A stretch of DNA of 64,000 nucleotides, taken from positions 124,001 through 188,000 of the forward strand of contig NZ_JAFAIX010000007.1 of assembly GCF_019236475.1 (NCBI RefSeq), in the 5' to 3' direction. Positions 8,853-18,400 of this stretch are shown here, one piece after another. Source of the DNA: Chitinophaga sp. (GTDB lineage Bacteria > Bacteroidota > Bacteroidia > Chitinophagales > Chitinophagaceae). The notes beneath the pieces were generated by a model. It was not told where the DNA came from, searched no databases, and saw only the letters and a program-made list of their open reading frames with translations. Both the position numbers and the translations under genes were made by a program. The first letter of the stretch is position 1; every line of letters starts with the position of its first letter.

Positions 8853-9434
8853 ATGAGAAAACTTACCTCTTTTCAGTTCCTCACCCTCAATGGCTTCTTC
8901 GCAGACGCCAGCGGCGATACCTCCTGGAGTAGCCAGGGCGAAGAACAACGCGATTTCGCACTGGACAAAATGGAACAGGAGAATATCCTACTTTTCGGCA
9001 GAAATACCTATGAACACATGATTAACTGGTGGCCCACAGAAGCCGCTCAAAAAGCCGATCCAGAAATGGCAGCCGGTATGAATAATGCTGAGAAAATCGT
9101 TTTTTCAAATACGCTGAAAAAAGCAGATTGGAAGAATACCCGCATTGTGAGCGGTGATATTATTGAAGAGATACGCCGACTCAAAAACACTCCTGGCAAG
9201 AACCTGGCACTGCTCGGTAGTGGCAGTATCCTCACCCAATTCGCAGACCATCATCTCATAGATGAATTCGAACTAATGGTGAATCCTGTGGCTATCGGAG
9301 ACGGACATACGCTGTTTCGTGGCCTGAAACGAAAAATCCCTCTTCAATTATTGTCAACCAAAGCTTTTCATAATGGGGTGGTGTTATTGACCTACATTCC
9401 TGCCAAACTACGAATCCCGGAAGAAGGTAGATAG
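8853..9434 (+). CDS. Dihydrofolate reductase family protein (RibD C-terminal-like), second copy
   Basis: 193 residues, with the same fold and motif order as the gene at 8138: FLTLNGFFADASGDTSW, ILLFGRNTYEHMINWWP, KIVFSNTL, LALLGSGSILTQF, LIDEFELMVNPVAIGDGHTLF and a final GVVLLTY strand. Here the usual SxDG is LNGF, so the Asp of the opening motif is replaced, a known variation in this family. NADPH-dependent reductase of unknown substrate, cytoplasmic. The ATG at 8853 starts at the first beta strand. Debris of an HTCS regulator begins within 30 bp of its stop. Confidence 0.88.
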   Translation: MRKLTSFQFLTLNGFFADASGDTSWSSQGEEQRDFALDKMEQENILLFGRNTYEHMINWWPTEAAQKADPEMAAGMNNAEKIVFSNTLKKADWKNTRIVSGDIIEEIRRLKNTPGKNLALLGSGSILTQFADHHLIDEFELMVNPVAIGDGHTLFRGLKRKIPLQLLSTKAFHNGVVLLTYIPAKLRIPEEGR

Positions 9435-9442
9435 GGCAATAT

Positions 9443-10589
9443 GGTAATAAATCAATAAATATTATATTGAATCGCTATGACGGCTCTTCTTGCAAAGTGT
9501 TCCGGTCGAATCCCGGCGACAGCGTGTCTCTCAGTGATAATTATATACTCGCTATTTATCTCGCACCAGATAATTTCCTGTTTATTCATACCCGCAATGG
9601 AGACGTATTCTACAATCCATTGCAGGAGAATTTTTTGAAGGCAGACAAATACTTATCTGCCCTCGGCCTTCCCGCTACAGGATTGAGTTGTATTCAAACG
9701 AGCAAGGATAACTATTGGTTTGCATACTTGGATGGACGCATATTTCATCGTACGCCGCAAGGGAAAATTATAGCCATAGACGGTAATGGTAACAGCCACA
9801 CCGGCGTAATGGATATGGCGCTGACTAAAAGCAGACGCTCGGTCTAAACGTATCACCTATACGAATATCAATCCAGGCAGCTACACCTTGCATCTGCGCG
9901 CCCTCAATGATGATGGTGGCGCGAGCTGGAAGGGGATTTCGCTCCGTATTCGAATACTGCCTCCATTCTGGGCCACGGGTTGGGCTTACCTGGCGTATGT
10001 ACTGTTGTTAGTGGGCCTGTTATTACTGTTAAGACGGGTGGTATTGCAAAGGGCACATCGCCGGTTTGCATTGGTGCAGGAACGTAAAGAAGCGCAGCAA
10101 TTACATGAGTTGGATATGTTGAAAATCAAGTTGTTCACTAATTTTAGACATGAGTTCAGAACGCCGGTTTCGCTCATCCTTGCACCCCTGGATGAGGTCA
10201 TTAAACATGAGAAAGACCATACCTTCCGACATAAACTTTATCTCATCAGGCGCAATGCGAAAAGGTTACTGAACCTGGTGAACCAGCTCATGGATTTCCG
10301 CCGTATGGAGATGCATGAACTAAAACTGGACCTTACAGCAGGAGATATAATTGATTTCGTTCGGGAAGTAGTGTATTCTTTCACCGATCTGGCGGAGCGC
10401 AAGCAAATGCAACTGCAATTTCAGACGAATACAGATTTGCTCTATACCCAGTTTGACCACGATAAAATTGAACGGATTCTTTTTAACCTGCTCTCCAATG
10501 CCTTTAAGTTTACGCCAGCAGGAGGGGCCGTACGTGTATTCGCCAACGTTAGTAGCAGTGGTGAAGAAGAAAAGCAGCCCTGCCGGTGA
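9443..10589 (+). pseudogene. Remnant of a hybrid two-component (HTCS) regulator
   Basis: Two fragments in different frames. The first (frame open from before 9467 to 9847, no proper start codon) begins LNRYDGSSCKVFRSNPGDS and continues with SLSDNYILAIY, the first blade of the Reg_prop propeller of HTCS sensors. The second (in frame from about 9825 to 10589) begins RITYTNINPGSYTLHLRA, the end of a Y_Y_Y domain, then ILPPFWATGWAYLAYVLLL, the membrane segment. It continues with an H-box (NFRHEFRTPVSLILAPLDE) and the N-box ILFNLLSNAFKFTPAGG before an early stop. An intact HTCS is well over 1000 residues. Here the propeller is cut at both ends, most of it is deleted, a frameshift lies near 9822-9847, and the rest of the ATPase, the receiver and the AraC output are missing. 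It cannot make a working regulator. Confidence 0.85.
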
Positions 10590-10983
10590 GGGTACTAACG
10601 GAAATGATACTACGAAAATAACGACCCCGGCCGATCCGGCAGTTGCTGCCACTACAGGGTTTTTCCTGGATAGTTGGAAGCCGCTGGTATTTACGGCGCC
10701 CGCTTCGAAACCGGGAAGTCCCCCGAATACTGCCAATGTCAACATCAGTATAGATGCGGGAACAGTGATCTCCCGTATTGCAGAATGGATACATACTCGT
10801 ACTATAATGGGTTTTTCGAAATCGAAGTTGGGTGTGTATTTTCAAAAGCGGCTGCAAATACCCGTTGCCGTCAGCTTCCGGGAAAGTCTTGAACGTATGG
10901 TAGATAATGAGGAACAATTGGAGTAGGAATCGTAAATTCGAGGAACAGAAACAATTGGTGTTAAGACTAAAAAGAAGAAGACT
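10590..10983 (+). other. Non-coding or decayed stretch after the HTCS remnant
   Basis: An open frame runs across this stretch to a stop at 10926 (frame of 10453), overlapping the end of the HTCS remnant. Its product is Pro/Ala/Thr-rich and then ends RIAEWIHTRTIMGFSKSK and NEEQLE. No receiver, HTH or other known domain can be recognised. It may be further decayed HTCS sequence or unrelated filler. I do not call a gene. Confidence 0.4.
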
Positions 10984-11676
10984 ATGCATGATGAACATTT
11001 TAACCCATTAGATAATCCCGTCTGGCATTCTCTCCAAACCATCCAACGCTACTTTGCCCACGGAACTGAGAACGTACAGCGTTATGCTGCGGATGTACTG
11101 CCTTTTATGGGCTATGATCCCGAAAAGTTTACAGGATTGGAGGAAATAGCACCCTGGATTTCACCAGCAGGGGAAGCTTTATTTATAGTGGGTGAGTTGC
11201 CCGTATTACCAGAAAAATGGGACGTCATCAACGAACTGGTTTGCAGTCAAATGGTATGTGAAACTAAGCCGGAAGAGATACCACATAATGAAGAAATTAT
11301 CCTACTCACGGAGGCCGACAGAGAAGAGATGGTGAATTTTGTAAATGAAGGTCAGCCGGGATATTTTTTAGCGCAGACGCCATCCCTGGGTGATTATTAC
11401 GGTATTCGTAAGCATGGCAAACTGGTGGCCCTCGCGGGGCAACGTATGCGTATGCCGGGATTGACCGAAGTCAGCGCCGTGGTGACGCATAAAGATCATA
11501 GAGGGAAAGGATATGCTGGAATACTTACCAGGCATGTAGCTAGGGAGATTTTTGAAGCAGGGGATATTCCCTTTCTGCATGTGTTACATAACAACCAAAC
11601 AGCTATTAGTATCTACGAAAGAATAGGTTTTGCAGTGAGGAGAGCTATCTCTTTCTGGAAAATAGCAGTGAAATAA
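10984..11676 (+). CDS. GNAT family N-acetyltransferase (FR47-like)
   Basis: 230 residues. The C-terminal half is a GNAT fold: GIRKHGKLVALAGQRM (beta4), TEVSAVVTHKDHRGKGYAGILTRHV (motif A, with the R/Q-x-x-G-x-G/A acetyl-CoA loop as HRGKGYAG) and FLHVLHNNQTAISIYERIGF (motif B, with the N-x-x-A-x-x-x-Y-x-x-x-GF signature). This layout is that of the FR47-like acetyltransferases. The N-terminal half, about 100 residues, is a variable substrate-side domain. It transfers acetyl from acetyl-CoA to an unidentified amine, in the cytoplasm. Start ATG 10984. A hairpin lies 8 bp after the stop. Confidence 0.9.
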   Translation: MHDEHFNPLDNPVWHSLQTIQRYFAHGTENVQRYAADVLPFMGYDPEKFTGLEEIAPWISPAGEALFIVGELPVLPEKWDVINELVCSQMVCETKPEEIPHNEEIILLTEADREEMVNFVNEGQPGYFLAQTPSLGDYYGIRKHGKLVALAGQRMRMPGLTEVSAVVTHKDHRGKGYAGILTRHVAREIFEAGDIPFLHVLHNNQTAISIYERIGFAVRRAISFWKIAVK

Positions 11677-11683
11677 AAAATAA

Positions 11684-11709
11684 GGTAGCGTCTTAGACAA
11701 GACGCTACC
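11684..11709. terminator. Perfect hairpin after the GNAT gene
   Basis: GGTAGCGTCTT and AAGACGCTACC form an 11-bp perfect stem with a 4-base loop. On the plus strand the tail is not T-rich; on the minus strand a TTATTTTTTATTT run follows. It probably ends the GNAT transcript as a hairpin, and would be a canonical terminator only for minus-strand transcription. Confidence 0.65.
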
Positions 11710-12179
11710 GTTCCTAAGCATAAACAAATTAGCAATCATCAAAACTTCATGTACACTGTTCCTGCTGCGTAAATGAACCGCAGAAAATGTTGCTAGCGTG
11801 TTACCGGAGAAATATAATTTCAGTGAAAAGATGATGCTGGTGCAGATATTGCCTGCGCCTATATACACCTATCAGGATTAGATACCACATTGGGTATCCA
11901 GGTTATTCCCGGAAATGAGGTGGCTAACCAGTAATAAATTGGATGATGATGATTTGTTTGCTGCTTAAGATAAGGTTTTCCGCCCTTCAGGCTTTGTTCA
12001 TAACTCCATGATTTTAAATGGTATGTTGTGCCTACGTCGGATATACTAACAGAGATAGGGTGATAATGTTTAATGGAAGGAAAAAAAATTTATAAATGTT
12101 GCAACGTCCATGTCTTTTGGATCTCCCCATTTGAATGAACCCTCAAAACCAAATGGTTGTTATCCCACAAAAAGCCATC
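11710..12179. other. Gene-free stretch of about 470 bp
   Basis: Short frames on both strands are interrupted by stops. No repeat, tRNA or family-like peptide was recognised. It carries the ferritin promoter region at its right end (AT-rich around 12080-12100) and may include degraded sequence. Confidence 0.4.
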
Positions 12180-12740
12180 ATGAATAGAAACCGACTTTCC
12201 CAAACATTGCTGACAGGGCTGAATAAGCAAATGACGCAGGAAGCGCTGGCAGCACAGACTTACCTTTCCTTTGCCGTATGGGCGGCCGATGAGAGCTATA
12301 ACGGTATTGCCAAATTTCTCTTCCGACATGCAGGAGAGGAGCGGAATCATATGATGAAATTCATAGAGTACATCATTGAACGTGGCGCCAAACCCGCTAT
12401 TGAAGCGGTACCGAAGCCACAGTCGGATCCCGATAATGTGCAGGATTGCTTTGAACGTATCTTTCAGCAAGAAGTGGGAAATACAAAAGGCGTCTACAAA
12501 CTGGTGAAAATGAGTATGGAGGAGGAAGACTGGGCCACTTGGCATTTCATGCAATGGTTTGTGCAGGAACAAACGGAAGAAGAAGCCCTGGCGCTACTGT
12601 TGTTGGATAAGATAAAAGTGGCAGGTGGCAAGGATGCTGCGGCCGAAGCATTGTATTCGCTCGATAGGGACCTGGCGCAATTGCCGGATGAAGTGATGCT
12701 GGCACAATCAAAAACAACCGGACCTTCCAGGAGGCCTTAG
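12180..12740 (+). CDS. ftnA: Non-haem ferritin
   Basis: About 186 residues from the ATG at 12180 (MNRNRLSQTLLTGLNKQMTQ); an upstream in-frame ATG at 12135 would add 15 residues not seen in ferritins. Four-helix bundle with the ferroxidase ligands in order: Glu in QEALAAQTYLSF, the Glu/His pair in HAGEERNHMMKF, then the Glu residues of MSMEEEDWATWHFMQWFVQEQTEEE, with the Gln of VQEQ. It oxidises Fe(II) and stores it as a mineral inside a 24-mer in the cytoplasm, protecting against iron-driven oxidative damage. The tail (SKTTGPSRRP) is longer than in E. coli FtnA. Convergent with the NmrA-like gene, with a shared terminator. Confidence 0.93.
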   Translation: MNRNRLSQTLLTGLNKQMTQEALAAQTYLSFAVWAADESYNGIAKFLFRHAGEERNHMMKFIEYIIERGAKPAIEAVPKPQSDPDNVQDCFERIFQQEVGNTKGVYKLVKMSMEEEDWATWHFMQWFVQEQTEEEALALLLLDKIKVAGGKDAAAEALYSLDRDLAQLPDEVMLAQSKTTGPSRRP

Positions 12741-12764
12741 AACAGGTGTCTTCCAATATAAAAG

Positions 12765-12805
12765 CAAACGCCCTCTCTTCCTGTGTGCAGCAGAGAGGGC
12801 GTTTG
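12765..12805. terminator. Bidirectional terminator between ferritin and NmrA-like genes
   Basis: CAAACGCCCTCTC and GAGAGGGCGTTTG form a perfect 13-bp stem around a 15-base loop, exactly between two convergent stops. Confidence 0.85.
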
Positions 12806-12819
12806 TATTGTGGGTGTTA

Positions 12820-13716
12820 TTAATCTTGCGTAGCCACTGGTGCATGAAACCTGGCGGCAAATTCCTGCGCGAAATCTTCCAGTCGGATACCTTGTACCTT
12901 ATTGGTTTTATCGTATTCTTCCCAGAGGAATTTACTGCGAACGGCAACGCCTATTTCCACGAAGCGAGTGGCCATTTCAAGGGAGAATCCATTTCCTAGC
13001 AGTACATTCTTTACTGCATCATCTTCGAAATTTACCCAAGGCAGGGCATCTATGCCTACTGCTTTCCCCAAGATGGTAGCGATTTCACCGGCAGTACGTT
13101 CGTCGCTGGCAGCATATCGTATATCCGTTCCCGTAGATGGGCGCAACAATTCTTCTGCAACGGCTTTCGCTATGTCAGTAGGATGTACCATAATCAGCCT
13201 GCTATCAGCCGGATAGTTATTACCAATAATACCGCCTTGGTGCACCATTGGGATATTACCAAAGAAGTTATTGTAAAAGAAAGCGGCGCGTAGGAAGGTG
13301 ATCGCGGTTCCTTTTACTTCACTGAGGATTTTTTCCATTTGGTGAATGCCGGCAATAGGTCCGTGGCCTTCGCTGCGATGAGCGCCCATACTACTAAGTA
13401 CCACTGCTCTTTTTACACCGGCTTGCTGCAATGCTGCTGCATAGTTCCGGGCAATGACAGATACATAGTGGATATAGTCGTCCGTGTTCAGTTTGGGAGG
13501 GCACATCAGGTATGCTGCATCTGCACCGGAAAAGGTACGGAGAAGGAATGCCTGGTCGTCCAGGGAACCTATGGCGGGAGTAGCCCCTAAGGCTGTAATT
13601 GCTGCTGCTTTTGAAGGGTTACTGGTGATGATACGCACCTCGTGGCCTTGTGCCAGTAAAGATACTGCTAATGGTTTGCTGACGTTTCCTATTGATCCTG
13701 TGATGATGATTTTCAT
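12820..13716 (-). CDS. NmrA-like NAD(P)-binding oxidoreductase (atypical SDR)
   Basis: 298 residues. The N-terminus MKIIITGSIGNVSKPLAVSLL is a Rossmann dinucleotide loop in the form TGxxGxxxxP, as in the NmrA/QorB-type atypical SDRs; the next segment HEVRIITSNPSKA contains the position that reads the cofactor. AYLMCPPK and KRAVVLSSMGAH are the family's central strands. The catalytic Tyr of classical SDRs is not evident, so it may sense redox through NAD(P) or reduce quinones as QorB does. Cytoplasmic. It is divergent from the HxlR regulator gene with a visible operator between, an arrangement in which HxlR proteins usually control the adjacent oxidoreductase in response to electrophiles or quinones. 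Confidence 0.9.
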   Translation of the reverse strand: MKIIITGSIGNVSKPLAVSLLAQGHEVRIITSNPSKAAAITALGATPAIGSLDDQAFLLRTFSGADAAYLMCPPKLNTDDYIHYVSVIARNYAAALQQAGVKRAVVLSSMGAHRSEGHGPIAGIHQMEKILSEVKGTAITFLRAAFFYNNFFGNIPMVHQGGIIGNNYPADSRLIMVHPTDIAKAVAEELLRPSTGTDIRYAASDERTAGEIATILGKAVGIDALPWVNFEDDAVKNVLLGNGFSLEMATRFVEIGVAVRSKFLWEEYDKTNKVQGIRLEDFAQEFAARFHAPVATQD

Positions 13717-13747
13717 ATGTTTCTTTTTTTGTGTTATTTTGTTGAAG

Positions 13748-13778
13748 CAAAGGTATTCTGCGGTGTACTTTTGAACAA
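13748..13778 (-). promoter_or_regulatory. Promoter of the NmrA-like gene (TTG-N20-TACCTTTG)
   Basis: Read on the minus strand: -33 element TTG at 13776-13778 and -7 element TACCTTTG at 13748-13755, 20 bases apart, matching the Bacteroidota consensus. About 30 bp before the ATG at 13716. Confidence 0.7.
13766..13773 (+). promoter_or_regulatory. -7 element of the HxlR-type regulator gene (TACTTTTG)
   Basis: A perfect TAnnTTTG box 30 bp before the ATG at 13803, with a TTG 21 bases upstream (13742-13744) as possible -33 element. It overlaps the divergent promoter of the NmrA-like gene. Confidence 0.6.
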
Positions 13779-13780
13779 TA

Positions 13781-13798
13781 ACTTACCCTAAAGTAGGT
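13781..13798. promoter_or_regulatory. Probable HxlR operator (ACTTAC-N6-GTAGGT)
   Basis: An inverted repeat with 6-bp arms (one mismatch) and a 6-base spacer. It lies at the expected start of the hxlR transcript and directly beside the -33 element of the divergent NmrA-like gene. The TAC...GTA core resembles operators of YodB/HxlR proteins. Binding here would block both promoters. Confidence 0.6.
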
Positions 13799-13802
13799 AC
13801 TC

Positions 13803-14204
13803 ATGACAGCGATAAAAGAAAGCTCCACCATACAGGAAAACAAACAGTTAGCCTTCGCACGTTGCCCGCTTACATTTGTGATGGAAAAAATTGGGGGCTA
13901 CTGGAAAGCTAATATCCTTTATAAATTACTGACAGGCCCTAAGCGTTACAGTGAAATCAAAAGAGCGCTCCCAGGTATTTCGGAAAAAGTGCTGCTGCAG
14001 CAATTGCGGCAGTTGGAGGCGGATCAACTGATTATTAGAGAGGCGAAACCTGTAGTCCCGCTTGTTGTTACGTATTCCCTTTCTGTTTCCGGTGAGGGCT
14101 TGCGTCCTGTACTCTATGCTATGGCGGAATGGGCATTGGGACCAGGAGGTTATAATGAAGCTTATCAGGAAAATACCCGGGATATGAAAAATTTCCCGCT
14201 ATAG
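13803..14204 (+). CDS. HxlR-type winged-helix transcriptional regulator
   Basis: 133 residues. CPLTFVMEKIGGYWKANILYKLL is the signature start of the HxlR family: a Cys just before the first helix, then I-G-x-(K/Y)W. GPKRYSEIKRALPGISEKVLLQQLRQLEADQL is the winged helix with its recognition helix. The Cys of RCPLTF is at the position that senses quinones or aldehydes in YodB and related proteins. It acts as a dimer on DNA in the cytoplasm. Start ATG 13803, 4 bp after the operator. The divergent NmrA-like oxidoreductase is the likely target, together with self-repression. Confidence 0.92.
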   Translation: MTAIKESSTIQENKQLAFARCPLTFVMEKIGGYWKANILYKLLTGPKRYSEIKRALPGISEKVLLQQLRQLEADQLIIREAKPVVPLVVTYSLSVSGEGLRPVLYAMAEWALGPGGYNEAYQENTRDMKNFPL

Positions 14205-14285
14205 GAATTTTATCTCGTTATTAAAATCCGGTAAGGATTCGGTCCATCGGCGTGTAACGGCACCATCTTTGTGCCTCAGGCGTTC

Positions 14286-15350
14286 ATGTGGAATAAATTT
14301 ATAGAAAATGTGGACCACCTGCCCAGTTTCCTATGGAATCTTCTACTGGCAGGTGTTGCAGTTTTAGTAGGACTGCTGATTAAGTGGTTGCTGTCGTATT
14401 TTATCCGACGTTCTGTACGGAAAAGCAGCGAATTCTCCATCATTAAGAGTGTATTATTGCGTGTGGGCAAGGCCTTTAACTATTTCATGCCCATATTGCT
14501 GCTCAACATGAGCATTCCCTTGATGCGGATAATGCCCAAATACGAGGAAATCCTTTCCAGGGTAGCGGAAATCGCGCTCACCATTGCGTTTGCCGCTATG
14601 ATCATCGGTGTGGTGCTTGTGATGGAAGATTATTTCTACAATACCTACGATCTGAAGAAATCCAACAACCTGAAAGAAAGGAAGATCAGGACACAGTTGC
14701 AGTTTATACGCAAACTATTGATTGGCGTGATTTTGATCGTAACGGCTTGTATTATTCTCCTCAGCTTTGATAGTATGCGCAAACTGGGTGCTGGCTTGCT
14801 CACAGGTGTGGGCGTGGGCGGTATTATCATCGGTTTTGCTGCGCAGAAATCGTTGGGAAACTTGCTGGCAGGATTTCAGTTGGCCTTCACGCAGCCTATT
14901 CGTATTGATGATGTATTGGTTGTGGAAGGAGAGTGGGGACGTGTGGAAGAAATTACCCTTACTTATGTGGTATTAAGCATCTGGGACCAGCGAAAACTCA
15001 TTCTGCCTATCAATTATTTTATTGAAAAGCCTTTCCAGAACTGGACGCGGAATAATTCTGAAATTCTGGGAACTGCTTTTCTATACTTGGATTATACGGC
15101 CTCAGTGGATGAGTTGCGCGTGGAGTTCGACCGATTGGTAACCACTTCTCCTTTGTGGGATAAAAGGGTAAAAGTAATGCAGGTAACGAATACGTCTGAA
15201 CGAACGATGGAGGTGCGTTGCCTGATTAGTGCGGCGAGTTCCGGTAATGCGTTTGATCTTCGTTGTTTGCTTAGAGAAAAAATGTTGCAATTTATTAGTG
15301 AGAAATATCCTGAATGCTTGCCTAAGACCCGCGCTGAGCTGGAGAAGTAG
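14286..15350 (+). CDS. Small-conductance mechanosensitive channel (MscS family)
   Basis: 354 residues from the ATG at 14286; an in-frame GTG at 14271 would add 5. Three N-terminal membrane spans and an extra pair (around residues 65-160) precede the pore helix LGAGLLTGVGVGGIIIGFAAQ. QKSLGNLLAGFQLAF and the beta-domain QPIRIDDVLVVEGEWGRVEEI follow, the classical MscS signature. The C-terminal alpha/beta domain runs to residue 354. It forms a heptameric inner-membrane valve that releases solutes on hypo-osmotic shock. Ends opposite the S41 peptidase gene with a shared terminator. Confidence 0.93.
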   Translation: MWNKFIENVDHLPSFLWNLLLAGVAVLVGLLIKWLLSYFIRRSVRKSSEFSIIKSVLLRVGKAFNYFMPILLLNMSIPLMRIMPKYEEILSRVAEIALTIAFAAMIIGVVLVMEDYFYNTYDLKKSNNLKERKIRTQLQFIRKLLIGVILIVTACIILLSFDSMRKLGAGLLTGVGVGGIIIGFAAQKSLGNLLAGFQLAFTQPIRIDDVLVVEGEWGRVEEITLTYVVLSIWDQRKLILPINYFIEKPFQNWTRNNSEILGTAFLYLDYTASVDELRVEFDRLVTTSPLWDKRVKVMQVTNTSERTMEVRCLISAASSGNAFDLRCLLREKMLQFISEKYPECLPKTRAELEK

Positions 15351-15401
15351 CCATAGGAATAAAAGAGAATTTAATCAGGCCCATACCAGTGGCTAAAATT
15401 G

Positions 15402-15427
15402 AAAGGGCTGCCGTCGGCAGCCCTTTT
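15402..15427. terminator. Bidirectional terminator between MscS and S41 peptidase genes
   Basis: AAAGGGCTGCC and GGCAGCCCTTT form an 11-bp stem with a 3-base loop between convergent stops. A second short hairpin (CCGCGC-TTC-GCGCGG) follows. Confidence 0.85.
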
Positions 15428-15466
15428 GAGTTCCGCGCTTCGCGCGGGTGGGCTTGCGCCCATTGA

Positions 15467-18400
15467 TTATTTTTTGAGTTCCGTCAGCATTTCTTTCACG
15501 GCAGCTTCAATCTGCGTATCACGGCCGTTGAGGAAATCTTCATATCGCAGTGGTACCTTGATATCCGGTTCCAATTGTATGTTTTCATTTGGTTTACCTT
15601 CATGACCGATATTACCCACCATAGGGATGCCAAATACCATGGTCGGATCTATTTGTGTTTCCCACCAAACAGAGGTACCAGTGCCGGGAACAGGCATACC
15701 AATGACTTTACCCAATTTATCCTGCTTGTAAACGTATGGGAACGTATAGGCGTCACTGTAATTGCCTTCATTGACCACTACGCAACTGATACCATGCCAG
15801 CGCATCAGTGGCTCACCACCTTTTATTTTATTGCCTTGCGGCGCAAATTCCAGGTATTTTTTGGCACTGAGGAAAGTATGTAAATCATCGTGGAGCCAGC
15901 CGCCACCATTGAAACGCGTGTCTACAATCAATGCATCTCTATCGCGGTACCTACCCATGGCTTCCTCTACAACTGTGCGGAAGCTAGCATCGTCCATGGC
16001 ACGTACATGCACATACGCTACCCGACCTTTACCTATACTATCTACTACATGGCGCATTTGACCCAACCAGCGGTTATACATCAGTTCGCGTTCTGCCAGG
16101 GGAGATATAGGCTTTACTACTTCCTCTGTCAGGGCTTTACTACCTGCACTACGGAAGCTGATGAGTATATTTTGATTCGTTTTACGATTCAATAAAGCCG
16201 CCCAATCCTGGCGATTACTGACGTTGATGCCATCAATTTTCTCAATGATATCGCCCGTTTTTAGTTTGCTGGTGGCATTGTCGAATGGTCCGCCATCCAA
16301 TATAGCCGTGACTTTCAGGCCTTCAGCTTTATCGCTTTCGTCGTATAGGAGTCCCAGTGAGGAGGTGATATCCGGATTGTTGTACACTGGTTTGTAATAC
16401 CCCCCTGTATGAGAGCAATTTAGTTCTCCCAATAACTCGCTCAATAATTCTGCGAAGTCGTAGTTATTACTGATATGTGGGAGGAAACGGGCGTAATTAT
16501 CGCGGTACATTTTCCAGTCGATGCCCCGAATGGTGGGGTCATAGAACTTGGCTGTCACCTGTTTCCAGGCGTGTTGGAAGATGTATTCCCGCTCTTTGGC
16601 TGATTGTAATACGATTTCAGAACCAATATTCACGGGCGTAATTTTACCGCTGTTGGCATCTACTTTCACCACGCCGCCCCGATTGCTGACGAAGAGGGTA
16701 TTTCCATCTTTGCTGATAGCGATATCGCCGGGAGTGCCGCCAAGCTTGGCGAGAATTTTCGTATCGCCGGTACGAGGTTCTGTTACCCAGAGATCATACC
16801 CGCTTTCAAAAGCAGCCATGTAGTATACTTTGCTCACGTCTTTATTGACGGCAAAATCGCTGATACTGGCACTGTTGACGGTGAGCTTCACGCGGCGCAG
16901 ATCTAGGTGACTGAAATCAGGCTGGAAAGGTGCTTTGGTTTTGGCGGAGTCGGCATCTTTGGCGGGTTTATCTTTTGCTGCATCCGTACCTGCTAAGAGA
17001 TTGAATTCATCCTTAGAGAGCTTAAAGCGGTCGTAGGCTGCTTTGTCCAGGAACACAGCGTATATATCGGATTCCGCGAGGCCCTGTAGGGCCAATGGTC
17101 TGCGACCATTGCGGACACTTAAAAACAGGAGCATACGGCCATCGGCAGACCATTGCATATTATCTTCTCCGAAAGCGCCACTCATAGGGTATACAGGAGC
17201 TGATTGACCGTCTGCAGCGATAATGACGGCATTTTTAACAATGGTGAAACCTCTCTGGTCATCGGATACTAGCCATTTGCTATCAGGACTCCAGGAGAAG
17301 TTCATATCGCCGTCGGCATAGGAATAGTTCCTGCCAGCGGGAATGATCGTGCGACTTTTCCCAGATGCGATGTTATATACCTTCAGGATATTTCTGTTTT
17401 CCAGGTAGGCAATTTCCTTACCATCTGGAGAATACAGGGGCTGGAATTCTTCCGCTTCCGTTGCTATTACTGGTTCTTCCTTCAGCAGCGTAGCATTGAA
17501 GAAATAGGGCTCTTCTGGGCGTACCTTACTGGTTTGCATGATATCCCAGCTACCATTTCTCTCCGCAGCATATATCAGGTGTTTTCCATCCGGAGACCAA
17601 CTGACCATACGTTCCTGTTGAGGCGTATTGGTAATACGTTTGGTCATATTGCCTTCCACACTGGTAACAAATACTTCTCCTCGTGCCACAAAGGCCATTT
17701 CTTTGCCATTAGGGCTGATGGCGAAAGAAGTAATATTGCCATTGATGGGCAGGTTACTAGAGTTGACCGTTCTCTCATCGTTGTGGATGTTGATCGTCAG
17801 TTTGCGCGGTTGTTCTCCCGTTTTCAGCGTATATATTTCACCGTTATAGGTAAAGCAAAGTGTGTTGTTATCTGCGCGGGACAGATCCCTTACCGGATGC
17901 GTATTGAAATTCGTCAACTGTTCCACCTTGGCAGGAGTGCTGGTGGAAGATTTGAACAGGTTAATGGATTTTCCATTCCGTTCGCTCAGGTAGAATACCT
18001 GGTTATCATCGCCCCAAACTGGGCTGAGATCCTCGCCTTCGTAATCTGAGATTTGAGTATAGGTATTTTTATGGAGGTCCAGTATCCAGATGTCTCGCGT
18101 AATAGAGGAGACGTGATGTTTACGTAATGGATCTTCTACCCCTTTTGCATCTTGGAATACCAGTTGGTTACCGGTTTTATTATACTTTGCGCGATCAGCA
18201 CCTGCAGCGCTTAGTAGCGTGGCCCGTCCACCGGAAACAGGTACTGTATACATGTTTTTAAAGGCCCTGTATGGAAACCGGATATTGGCCGCAGGAGGAT
18301 TGCGGACACTGCCGAATAGTACCTGTTTGTTGTCGGGTGTAAAATCGTATGGATAATCTGCTGCACTGTTCTCTGTGAGTCGGACAGGAGTGCCGCCAGT

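Noticed and set aside
9490..9530. tRNA T-arm-like sequence GGTCGAATCCCGGC
   Set aside because: The bases encode part of the HTCS propeller start and no acceptor, D or anticodon arm can be folded around them.
10453..10926. 157-codon plus-strand frame overlapping the HTCS remnant
   Set aside because: It begins out of frame inside the kinase N-box, has low-complexity Pro/Ala/Thr content and no recognisable domain; treated as decayed sequence.
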